This document shows, piece by piece, positions 9,098-16,036 of a stretch of DNA of 50,351 bases (positions are counted from its first letter, which is position 1; every line of letters begins with the position of its first letter). The notes below the pieces were generated by a model. The model saw only the letters and a list, made by a program, of their open reading frames with translations, searched no databases and was not told the origin of the DNA. The stretch comes from Anaerolineae bacterium (lineage in GTDB: Bacteria > Chloroflexota > Anaerolineae > Aggregatilineales > UBA2796): the NCBI GenBank assembly GCA_025055255.1, contig JANWYI010000002.1, positions 68,775 to 119,125 of the forward strand, given 5' to 3'. The translations under genes were made by a program, and so were the position numbers.

Positions 9098-9865
9098 TCA
9101 AGTGACGATTGGCACGTGCGTCGTGACGCGGAAAAAGTAGCGGCAACGGTCGCCACGCACGATTGCCTTGGAGAACTCAACGGGCGTGTGGTCAGCCGAG
9201 TAAGCGAGCAAACGGACAAGCATGGCAGGCGTATTCGGCTCAACGCGCAGGTGCAGCGCTTCGTAGGGCGTGGTCAGCGTCGGCTCAAGCGTGTGCTCTG
9301 CCTCACTGATCCGTACGCCATAAAGCCGCTCTAGCACCTGATACAGGCTTTGATTCTCAAGATCTTCGGTCAGCAGGCGCGGAAAGAGGTCGTAGGACAG
9401 GTAAGATGTCTCAACCATCAACGGCTCATCATTTGCCAAGCGCAGCCGCTTGATCATGATCACCTGATGGTCGCTCTGCAGACCGAGCCGATGCGCGACA
9501 ATGGGCTCAGGCGCTGTGACGATCTGCTGCAACACACGCGAGCTTGGCACTAAACCTGCCTCGCGCATGCGCTGACTGAAACCAATCACAGTCGGCGTGA
9601 ACGGTTGCACCACGCGCCGCTCACTGACCGAGTTGCCGACGCCTTGCCGCCGCTGCAGAAAGCCTTTACGCACTAGACCGTCTATCGCCTGTCGCACAGT
9701 CATGCGGTTTACACCATAGTACTGGCTGAGCGTGCGCTCAGACGGCAACATGTCGCCCGGTTTCAAGAGGTTATTCTCGATCAACTCGATCAAGTTCTCT
9801 TGAATCCGCTCATACAGCCGCAAACTCTGATTGTCAGAGAGCCGAAAGTACTCAGGTGAAAGCAC
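9098..9865 (-). CDS. GntR family transcriptional regulator with UTRA domain (HutC/NagR subfamily)
   Basis: DNA-binding repressor-type regulator. The N-terminal winged helix is seen in LYERIQENLIELIENNLLKP, LPSERTLSQYYGVNRMTVRQA and GLVRKGFLQRRQGVGN; the C-terminal UTRA effector domain includes IMIKRLRLANDEPLMVETSY and SLYQVLERLYGVRISEAEHT. UTRA domains usually bind sugar phosphates or small metabolites. The frame can be extended to a TTG at 9931, but that TTG is part of a TTGACA box followed 17 bases later by TATCCT and then by a palindromic operator, so GTG 9865 (256 codons) is preferred; its ribosome-binding site is weak. It is a paralogue of the regulator at 11334. Likely controls the adjacent transporter and itself. 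Confidence 0.88.
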   Translation of the reverse strand: MLSPEYFRLSDNQSLRLYERIQENLIELIENNLLKPGDMLPSERTLSQYYGVNRMTVRQAIDGLVRKGFLQRRQGVGNSVSERRVVQPFTPTVIGFSQRMREAGLVPSSRVLQQIVTAPEPIVAHRLGLQSDHQVIMIKRLRLANDEPLMVETSYLSYDLFPRLLTEDLENQSLYQVLERLYGVRISEAEHTLEPTLTTPYEALHLRVEPNTPAMLVRLLAYSADHTPVEFSKAIVRGDRCRYFFRVTTHVPIVT

Positions 9866-9884
9866 AGCTTCAAACTCGCTTTCT

Positions 9885-9931
9885 GGTCTAGACCTGTATA
9901 CAAGGATAACAACCTTTGCGCGCCTTGTCAA
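9885..9931 (-). promoter_or_regulatory. Promoter and dre-like operator of the GntR/UTRA gene
   Basis: On the minus strand TTGACA (9931-9926) and TATCCT (9908-9903) are separated by 17 bases. Just downstream, near the expected transcription start, is the perfect 10-bp palindrome GGTCTAGACC (9885-9894). This core matches the operator type known for GntR/HutC-family regulators such as DasR and NagR. Its position suggests autorepression. Confidence 0.6.
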
Positions 9932-10041
9932 CCATCAGTGCCAAGATTCGAGACGTCACCTAGCAAAAAGTTGTGGCGCATTTGAGCGAAGTTTATCACC
10001 TGCCATCTTATGCTCTACATGCAAGCGCTGAACGAATTTTG

Positions 10042-10071
10042 TTGACAAGCATTTGTTTAACTGGCTAGACT
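10042..10071 (+). promoter_or_regulatory. Probable promoter of the DUF3179 gene
   Basis: TTGACA at 10042-10047 is followed after 18 bases by TAGACT at 10066-10071, a four-of-six match to a -10 box. The overlapping sequence ctggctagacttgg resembles half of the GGTCTAGACC palindrome at 9885, so the same regulator may act here. The promoter position argues against the longest possible start of the downstream gene. Confidence 0.45.
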
Positions 10072-10091
10072 TGGAAAGCGTTGAGTGGTTG

Positions 10092-11237
10092 GTGCTCCGC
10101 GCAGGTGCGCTAGGCTTGTGGGTGGTGGATATGAGTACAGTGACCTACGCGCAACAGGGCAACTGCGGCGATCCGTTCAAAGGTGTTGTTCGGTTGCGCT
10201 TTTCAACAGCTTTTTGGCAGAAGACTAATTTTTGTAAGCATAGTGTTTCTTACGATGAAATTCTCAGCGGTGGTCCGTCACCAGATGGCATTCCACCAAT
10301 TGATCGTCCGCGCTTTGAGTCCATTCCAGCAGCAGAGAGCTGGCTGAGTGCGCAATCGCCTGTTATTGCGCTAGAAATCAGCGGAGACGTGCGCGCCTAT
10401 CCGTTAGCGATCCTGATTTGGCACGAGATTGTAAATGACATCGTTGGCAGTGTGCCTGTAGCCGTCACGTTTTGCCCATTGTGCAATTGCTCAATTGTCT
10501 TTGATCGGCGCGTAGACGGGCAGACTCTGCGCTTTGGCGTCTCTGGCAACCTGCGCAAGAGCGATCTGATCATGTGGGACGAACAGACACAGAGCTGGTG
10601 GCAACAAATTACAGGCGAGGCAATTGTCGGCGAGTTAACAGGTACCTACCTGACGCCAGTTAGCTCACAAGTGGTCAGTTTTGAGGCATTCAAGGCGGCT
10701 TTTCCGAATGGCAGCGTGTTGAGCCGCGACACAGGACACGAGCGCAGCTATGGACGTAACCCATATCCCAGCTACGACGCTAATCCACATCCATTCCTGT
10801 TTGAAGACCAGATCGATCCGCGTCTGCCTGCTATGGAGCACATTCTGGCAGGCATTGTGGATGGTGTGGCAGTAGCTTACCCGTTTAGTTTGCTGGCGCG
10901 CAAGAAAGCCGTCAACGATACAGTCGGTAGCTCGCCAGTGGTTGCTTTTTGGCAAGATGGTGCTGTGAGCGCTCTAGATCGCAGTGACATTGATAGCTCA
11001 CGGCGCGTCGGTATGGCAGCGCTCTACAAGCGCACGGTCAATGGACGCACACTCACTTTTGAGTGCAGCAAAGATAGCACACTGCGCGATCTAGAGACAG
11101 GCAGCACTTGGAACATCTTTGGATGCGCTCTAGAAGGCACATTGGCGGGCACACAGCTAGTGCGCGCTTTCGCTAATCCGCATTTTTGGTTTGCGTGGGC
11201 AGCTTTTCAGCCTCAGACGCGCGTCTACGGACAGTAG
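10092..11237 (+). CDS. DUF3179 domain-containing protein, probably exported
   Basis: A DUF3179 family protein of unknown biochemical role. Recognisable family features are HSVSYDEILSGGPSPDGIPP near the N-terminus, a HEIVNDIVGSVPVAVTFCPL block with the CPLCNCS cysteine motif, VSGNLRKSDLIMWDEQTQSW, and the second-half repeat of the same idea (YPFSLLARKKAVNDTVGSSP). The frame opens at TTG 10053 but that codon lies inside the promoter; GTG 10092 gives MLRAGALGLWVV, a plausible signal peptide ending before QQGN, while ATG 10131 is the other option. The gene sits alone between the two sugar loci, divergent from the first GntR gene. Its link to sugar use is by position only. Confidence 0.82.
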   Translation: MLRAGALGLWVVDMSTVTYAQQGNCGDPFKGVVRLRFSTAFWQKTNFCKHSVSYDEILSGGPSPDGIPPIDRPRFESIPAAESWLSAQSPVIALEISGDVRAYPLAILIWHEIVNDIVGSVPVAVTFCPLCNCSIVFDRRVDGQTLRFGVSGNLRKSDLIMWDEQTQSWWQQITGEAIVGELTGTYLTPVSSQVVSFEAFKAAFPNGSVLSRDTGHERSYGRNPYPSYDANPHPFLFEDQIDPRLPAMEHILAGIVDGVAVAYPFSLLARKKAVNDTVGSSPVVAFWQDGAVSALDRSDIDSSRRVGMAALYKRTVNGRTLTFECSKDSTLRDLETGSTWNIFGCALEGTLAGTQLVRAFANPHFWFAWAAFQPQTRVYGQ

Positions 11238-11294
11238 CAGTCGGTTTGGACAGGCACTTTCGTCATTTTGCACAAGGTGCTTGTCTTTTTGAGC

Positions 11295-11320
11295 GGTCTA
11301 GTCTACCCTAGTGTGGTATA
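11295..11320 (+). promoter_or_regulatory. Operator-like sequence and -10 box before second GntR gene
   Basis: GGTCTAGTCTACC at 11295-11307 shares the GGTCTAG half of the palindrome at 9885, and CTAGTCTA (11298-11305) is the reverse complement of TAGACTAG found at 9039. A TATAGA hexamer follows at about 11317, close to the start codon at 11334, which lacks a clear ribosome-binding site. Autoregulation of the downstream gene is likely but unproven. Confidence 0.4.
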
Positions 11321-11333
11321 GAGCATTCGAACG

Positions 11334-12101
11334 ATGACAGAGATGCTTAAGGGAAACACGGCACGTCCACTATATCTGCAGATTCAAGACATCTTGCTCA
11401 AAGAGATTCAGGCAGGTGTCTACGGCACAGAAGGCAAGTTGCCATCTGAGCGTGAGTTAGCAGAGCGCTTCAAGGTCAGCCGTATGACGGCGCGCCAAGC
11501 CTTGCAGAGCTTACACCAGCACGGATTGGTGTATGCACAGGTCGGCAAGGGCACATTTGTACGGCGTGCAGCGTTCAAGCAGGGACTGGAGTCGCTCTCC
11601 AGCTTCACGGAAGATATCAGAGCGCTAGGGCAAGTGCCGCACAGTCAGGTTTTGTTCGCTCAAGTAATGCCTGCTGATGAGATTGTCGCCCAGCGTTTGC
11701 AAATTCCGCTGCACAGCCCTGTTTCCGTGCTGAAGCGCTTGCGTTTTGCCAATCAGCAGCCGCTTGCTATTGAGACGGCGCACTTGCCTTATGCCTGTTG
11801 TCCGAACTTGCTCAGCCGTCACGATTTCACGCACGAATCGCTCTATCGCGTCTTGCAGGAAGTCTACGGCATTCGGCTCGCTTACGCTGAGCAAACCTTC
11901 CGCGCTGACCTTGCCGATGCAACGGAGCGTCGCTTGCTGAACATGGCTGACGGCGCGCTGAATATCGTCTTGCGCGTAGCGCGGGTCACTTTTAACAGCA
12001 CAGATCAGCCGATTGAGTACGTCTCGTCTGCTTATCACGGCGCACACTACGAGTTTCAGGTGTCGCTGCGCGCTGTGCGTGCACAGGTGATGTTGCCATG
12101 A
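11334..12101 (+). CDS. GntR family transcriptional regulator with UTRA domain
   Basis: A 255-residue regulator with a winged-helix domain (PLYLQIQDILLKEIQAG, LPSERELAERFKVSRMTARQ, GLVYAQVGKGTFV) and a UTRA effector domain (VLKRLRFANQQPLAIETAHL, SLYRVLQEVYGIRLAYAEQT). It resembles NagR/YvoA-type regulators of amino-sugar use and is clearly paralogous to the regulator at 9098. The TGA stop overlaps the ATG of the SIS-domain gene (ATGA at 12098-12101), so the two are translationally coupled and the regulator heads the right-hand sugar operon. No obvious ribosome-binding site precedes ATG 11334; the short distance from the putative -10 box leaves a leaderless or near-leaderless transcript possible. 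Confidence 0.93.
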   Translation: MTEMLKGNTARPLYLQIQDILLKEIQAGVYGTEGKLPSERELAERFKVSRMTARQALQSLHQHGLVYAQVGKGTFVRRAAFKQGLESLSSFTEDIRALGQVPHSQVLFAQVMPADEIVAQRLQIPLHSPVSVLKRLRFANQQPLAIETAHLPYACCPNLLSRHDFTHESLYRVLQEVYGIRLAYAEQTFRADLADATERRLLNMADGALNIVLRVARVTFNSTDQPIEYVSSAYHGAHYEFQVSLRAVRAQVMLP

Positions 12102-12844
12102 GCCGACTGGAGTACGCACAGCGCTATTTTGAGGCTGTGTTGACCTTGCAAAGGCAGGCGCTTGAGCAACAGGCGGCACTAGCTGCTGCAGCTGAAATCA
12201 TGGTCGAAGCGGCGCGCAATGGCGGTCGAATCCTAATTTTCGGCTCAGGGCATAGCCATTTGCTGGCAGAAGAAGGGCATTATCGCGCAGGCGGCTTAGC
12301 ATGTGTTGTGCCAATTCTGCACACCTCACTGATGCTGCATGAAGGCGCTGTGCTGAGCACAGTTGCTGAGCGGCAGACGGGCATTGCGGCAGCGCTTCTG
12401 GCACGCTATCAGCCATGCGAACGTGATTGCTTAGTCGTTATCTCAAACAGTGGCGTGAATGCTGTGCCTGTTGAGATGGCGCAAGCAGCACGACAGCATG
12501 GCATGAAAGTGATCGCCATTCTAGCTCTTGCCTACGCACAGCAAGTACCTGCCAACATGCACGGCGTCAAACTGATGGATGTAGCGGATGTCGTGTTGGA
12601 TAACCAAGGGCAGATCGGCGACGCTCTAGTGGCGCTTGACAATGCGCCAACCAAAGTTGGACCGTCTTCTACAGTGATCGGCGCCTTCCTGCTGAACGGT
12701 CTGCTAGTGGAAGTAGCGGCACGTCTTGCGCGTGATGCAAAGGATGCGCCGCTGCCTGTTTACATCAGCGCTAACGTACCGAATGCCGCTGAACACAATC
12801 TTAAGTTAGTCGAGCAATGGCGTAAGTACAATCCGCACTTGTGA
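12098..12844 (+). CDS. SIS domain-containing protein (UPF0309-like sugar isomerase domain)
   Basis: A 248-residue cytosolic protein with a phosphosugar-binding SIS fold: GGRILIFGSGHSHLLAEEGH (phosphate loop region), CLVVISNSGVNAVPVEMA (the S-x-S-G type second binding loop) and KVIAILALAYAQQVPANMHG. The GSGHSH signature and length match the UPF0309 group. SIS proteins bind or isomerise phosphorylated (often amino) sugars; the exact reaction is unknown. Coupling to a GntR/UTRA regulator and a sugar importer, with an FGGY kinase at the end of the same cluster, supports a role in processing the imported and phosphorylated sugar, or in sensing it. A small hairpin (CTCTGC/GCAGAG, about 12855-12872) follows it. 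Confidence 0.88.
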   Translation: MSRLEYAQRYFEAVLTLQRQALEQQAALAAAAEIMVEAARNGGRILIFGSGHSHLLAEEGHYRAGGLACVVPILHTSLMLHEGAVLSTVAERQTGIAAALLARYQPCERDCLVVISNSGVNAVPVEMAQAARQHGMKVIAILALAYAQQVPANMHGVKLMDVADVVLDNQGQIGDALVALDNAPTKVGPSSTVIGAFLLNGLLVEVAARLARDAKDAPLPVYISANVPNAAEHNLKLVEQWRKYNPHL

Positions 12845-12915
12845 AGAATGTACTGCTCTGCTTAACGGCAGAGTTACTGTACAGGAAAGTATAAGGCAGA
12901 GTTGGAGGATTTGAG

Positions 12916-14214
12916 ATGTCCCGTAAAGTTGCTATTCTGTTCTTGAGCTTTGCGCTTGCTGTGACATTGCTGGGCTTCAGCGCACAGCCGACGCGCGCCG
13001 TGCTCTCGTTAACTATGTGGCACATGGAGCAGCCGCCGCATCGCGTCAAGCGCGTCCAAGAACTGTTGGACGAGTGGAACGCCGCTAATCCCGACATCCA
13101 GATCAAGCAAGAGGTGCAAAACTGGGGCGAAATCTACACAAAGGCGCCTTTGGCGGCTAAGGCAGGCGGTCTGCCTGACATCATGTTCGGCATCCCAGAC
13201 TTCACAACTGTGCTGCTCGGCACAGATGCTGTGAAACCCGTCACCAATCTGGTCAAAGAGCTGGATGCCAAGCATAAATTCGTGCCAGCAGCAGTTGAGC
13301 CGTACAGCTACAATGGCGAGATTTGGGCAGTGCCGCTCTATGGCATGGTGCACTCGCTCTGGTACAACAAAGAGATGTTTGCCAAAGCAGGCTTAGAAGC
13401 GCCTAAAACATGGGCTGACTTGCTAGCCGCTGCTGAGAAGCTCCACGATCCTGAAAATGGCGTCTATGGCATTGGCTTGCCTGCCAACAAGCAGCTCTAC
13501 ACGGATCAGGTGCTGTACAACATCATGCTGACCGCTGGCGCCAGCGAACTTTTCAACGAAGACGGCACAATTGCCTTTGATAATCCTGCCACTGTCAAGG
13601 CATTTGAGATGTACAAGGCGCTGTGGCAGTTCTCGCCGCCTGATAGCGTCAGCTGGACGTGGGGCGAGGCTGAGGCGGCGCTCGCCAGCGGCACTGTGCC
13701 GATGATCTTCCAGTTCACGGTCATCACGACTTGGGAGCAGCAATCGGGCATGCCTGCTGACATGCTGGGCGTTACAGCTATCCCTGTCTCAGCTGAAGGC
13801 ATGGAAGGCGCAATTTACTATAGCAACGCTGCTCTGCTGACCACGGGCGATCCTGAGCGTCAAGCAGCGGCTGCCAAGTTCCTCAGCTGGCTGCTGGAGC
13901 CGAAGAACTACGGGCGCTTCCTGAACATGGAGCCGGGTCTATTCCTGCCTGTGACAGCTGATGGCGCCACTGCCGAGAGCTTCTGGAACGATCCGTTGAC
14001 AATCAAGTATCGCTCACAGGTCGAGACAATGGTGGAAAACACCAAGAATGGCGCACTATTCGGTTTCACCAAAGGGCGCGTTTTCCAAGCCATTGGCGCA
14101 ATCTCCGCTCAGAACCTGCTCTCTGCCTCGCTGCAGCGCATGTTGATTGACGGGCTGAGCCCTGCTGATGCTGTCAAGTGGGGACAAGAGCAAATGACCG
14201 CAGCTACACGCTGA
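12916..14214 (+). CDS. Sugar ABC transporter substrate-binding protein (Family 1)
   Basis: Exported receptor of the right-hand sugar importer, 432 residues. The signal peptide MSRKVAILFLSFALAVTLLG continues to a likely cleavage after PTRA; no lipobox Cys is present. Family features include LSLTMWHMEQPPHRVKRVQE at the mature N-terminus, AAKAGGLPDIMFGIPDF and SLWYNKEMFAKAGLEAPKTW, a strong SBP_bac_1 signature. The start ATG 12916 follows GGAGG by seven bases, the best ribosome-binding site in the operon. It is 71 bp downstream of the SIS gene and is followed by a 13-bp hairpin before the permeases, the same arrangement as in the left locus, although the two binding proteins are not close relatives. 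Confidence 0.95.
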   Translation: MSRKVAILFLSFALAVTLLGFSAQPTRAVLSLTMWHMEQPPHRVKRVQELLDEWNAANPDIQIKQEVQNWGEIYTKAPLAAKAGGLPDIMFGIPDFTTVLLGTDAVKPVTNLVKELDAKHKFVPAAVEPYSYNGEIWAVPLYGMVHSLWYNKEMFAKAGLEAPKTWADLLAAAEKLHDPENGVYGIGLPANKQLYTDQVLYNIMLTAGASELFNEDGTIAFDNPATVKAFEMYKALWQFSPPDSVSWTWGEAEAALASGTVPMIFQFTVITTWEQQSGMPADMLGVTAIPVSAEGMEGAIYYSNAALLTTGDPERQAAAAKFLSWLLEPKNYGRFLNMEPGLFLPVTADGATAESFWNDPLTIKYRSQVETMVENTKNGALFGFTKGRVFQAIGAISAQNLLSASLQRMLIDGLSPADAVKWGQEQMTAATR

Positions 14215-14223
14215 CCGTTGAGT

Positions 14224-14254
14224 GCCGTCTCTCTGCTGGCGGCAGAGAGACGGC
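14224..14254 (+). terminator. Intra-operon hairpin after the second binding-protein gene
   Basis: Perfect 13-bp stem, GCCGTCTCTCTGC (14224-14236) with GCAGAGAGACGGC (14242-14254), and a 5-base loop. There is no T run after it, so it fits a 3'-end stabiliser of the binding-protein message, or a weak attenuator, better than a full terminator. It mirrors the hairpin at 7537-7563. Confidence 0.7.
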
Positions 14255-14279
14255 TGCTTGTCGAGAGAATGAGTTACTC

Positions 14280-15200
14280 ATGCGCGTTGTCACACTCTCT
14301 GGTCAACTTGCTGCACCATTGCCACGTCGGCGTCCTTCGCTAGGCTACTTGCTAGTTGCGCCGCTGGTGCTGTGGTTGCTGCTGACAGTCATTGTGCCGC
14401 TGATCGGCGCAATCGGCTTGAGCATGCAAGACATGCGAATCATCGGGACGCCCAGTAACTACGTTGGACTAGAAAACTACGGACGCATCATTGGCGATAG
14501 CGCCTTCTGGAGCGCAGCTGGACGTAGTGTCGTATGGGTAATCGGAAACGCGCTCTTGCAGACAGCGCTCGGTTTCGTCGTAGCACTTCTACTCAACCAG
14601 CGTTTACGCCTAGCACGCTTTGCGCGGACGTGGATACTGCTCTCTTGGGTCATTCCGACAGCAGTGCTCGTGATCATCTGGCGCTGGATGCTCAGCAGCG
14701 CGGGCGGCGGCTTGATCAACGCGCTGCTGCTTGAGGCACGTCTGATTCGCCTGCCTATCTCGTTTTTCGGCTCAGCTGAGAGCGCCATGCTCACGCTGAT
14801 CGTGATCAACTCATGGCGCTGGTTTCCGCTGACAGCGCTTTTCGTCCTAGCAGGCTTGCAAGCTATTCCTGAAGAGCTATATGAAGCGGCTAAAGTAGAT
14901 GGTGCGTCCGTGCTGCAGCGCTTTCGGTTTATTACATTGCCATCATTGCAACCTGTGCTTGCTTCGCTTGGACTGATCGGCTTTTTGTGGTCAGTCAATG
15001 TTTTCGATGTCATTTGGTTGCTCACACAAGGCGGTCCATCTGACGGCACAACGACTCTGCCAGTTTTCATCTATAACGCAGCTTTTAAGCAATATCGGCT
15101 GAGTGAAGCAGCCGCTGCATCTGTGGTGTTCGGCGTGCTGCTGCTTGTGTGCGCTGCGCTTTTCTTGCGGTTCATCGGTTCGCCTGAGCGAGAGCGGTAA
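14280..15200 (+). CDS. Carbohydrate ABC transporter permease, MalF/UgpA type
   Basis: A 306-residue inner-membrane permease. The first helix is SLGYLLVAPLVLWLLLTVIV; the EAA loop is EAAKVDGASVLQRFRFITLP, followed by SLQPVLASLGLIGFLWSVNV. The frame is open upstream to 14178, but such a start would overlap the binding-protein gene and span the hairpin, so ATG 14280 (MRVVTLSG) is chosen; only a modest GAGAG ribosome-binding site is visible. Its stop codon directly abuts the start of the next permease. It forms the channel with the downstream permease; the ATPase is not local. Confidence 0.93.
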   Translation: MRVVTLSGQLAAPLPRRRPSLGYLLVAPLVLWLLLTVIVPLIGAIGLSMQDMRIIGTPSNYVGLENYGRIIGDSAFWSAAGRSVVWVIGNALLQTALGFVVALLLNQRLRLARFARTWILLSWVIPTAVLVIIWRWMLSSAGGGLINALLLEARLIRLPISFFGSAESAMLTLIVINSWRWFPLTALFVLAGLQAIPEELYEAAKVDGASVLQRFRFITLPSLQPVLASLGLIGFLWSVNVFDVIWLLTQGGPSDGTTTLPVFIYNAAFKQYRLSEAAAASVVFGVLLLVCAALFLRFIGSPERER

Positions 15201-16031
15201 ATGCGTGGTTCTGTGTTTGGCAAACTTCTCGGCACTGCAGCACTGCTGATAGTCCTCTTCACAGTGCTGTTCCCGATTTACTGGATGGCTGCTTCATCGG
15301 TCAAGGTACCGCGCGAGATCATCGCAAGGCGTGTGACGCTCGTACCACAGAGCTTCACAACACAACACTATGAGAAGCTGCTGAGCGCCTCAAACTTTCC
15401 AACCTATACCGTGAACTCGCTGATCGTCTCGCTCAGCACAATGGTCATCAGCGTGACATTGGCAGTCCTAGCAGGCTACGGCGTCTATCAGACTAAGTTC
15501 TTCGGCAGCCAGACCTTTTTGCGCGCGATGTTGGTCGCCTACGCTTTTCCAACTGTCCTGCTTATAGTGCCGTTGTACTTCGTGTTAAGCGCACTTAGAC
15601 TAGTGGACACATACTACGCGCTGATCATCGTCAATGTGACGCTGACAGCGCCATTTGCTGTCTGGTTGTTACAAGCGTTTTTTCGCAGCGTGCCGCAGGA
15701 TATTGTGGACGCAGCACTAGTAGATGGCGCCGGACAATTATTTGTGCTATGGCGGATTGTCTTGCCTTTGATCGCGCCCGGTATCGCCGCAATCAGTATT
15801 TTCTGCTTCGTCACATCGTGGACTGAGTATCTGTTCGCCTCGATTTTGATCAACAGCGACGCGCTGCGCACTTTGCCACCGGGCTTAGCAGGCATTATCG
15901 GACAGTATCAGATTGACTGGGGCTTGCTCATGGCAGGCGCTGTGGCTGTGACTCTGCCAGTGGTGATTATCTTCGCGCTTTTTGGTCGCAGCTTTGTGAG
16001 CGGCTTGACACAAGGCGCTGTGAAAGTCTGA
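15201..16031 (+). CDS. Carbohydrate ABC transporter permease, MalG type
   Basis: Second channel subunit of the right sugar importer, 276 residues, a normal MalG length without the loop extension seen in the left-hand counterpart. Hydrophobic helices start with LGTAALLIVLFTVLFPIYWM; the coupling loop is DAALVDGAGQLFVLWRIVLP. ATG 15201 directly follows the TAA of the upstream permease, with GAGAGCGG as ribosome-binding site inside the upstream gene. Six bases separate it from the FGGY kinase start, so the genes are cotranscribed. Confidence 0.95.
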   Translation: MRGSVFGKLLGTAALLIVLFTVLFPIYWMAASSVKVPREIIARRVTLVPQSFTTQHYEKLLSASNFPTYTVNSLIVSLSTMVISVTLAVLAGYGVYQTKFFGSQTFLRAMLVAYAFPTVLLIVPLYFVLSALRLVDTYYALIIVNVTLTAPFAVWLLQAFFRSVPQDIVDAALVDGAGQLFVLWRIVLPLIAPGIAAISIFCFVTSWTEYLFASILINSDALRTLPPGLAGIIGQYQIDWGLLMAGAVAVTLPVVIIFALFGRSFVSGLTQGAVKV

Positions 16032-16036
16032 GCGCT

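Noticed and set aside
9866-9931. N-terminal extension of the first GntR regulator to TTG 9931
   Set aside because: The extension would translate through a TTGACA/TATCCT promoter and the GGTCTAGACC palindrome, and has no ribosome-binding site.
14178-14279. N-terminal extension of the right-hand MalF-type permease to 14178
   Set aside because: It would overlap the binding-protein gene and translate through the 13-bp hairpin; ATG 14280 gives a normal permease N-terminus.
14477-15070. Long minus-strand open frame of 197 codons opposite the right-hand permease gene
   Set aside because: It is antisense to a clear permease with full family motifs; its translation is Ser/Arg-rich with no domain, typical of shadow frames in GC-rich DNA.
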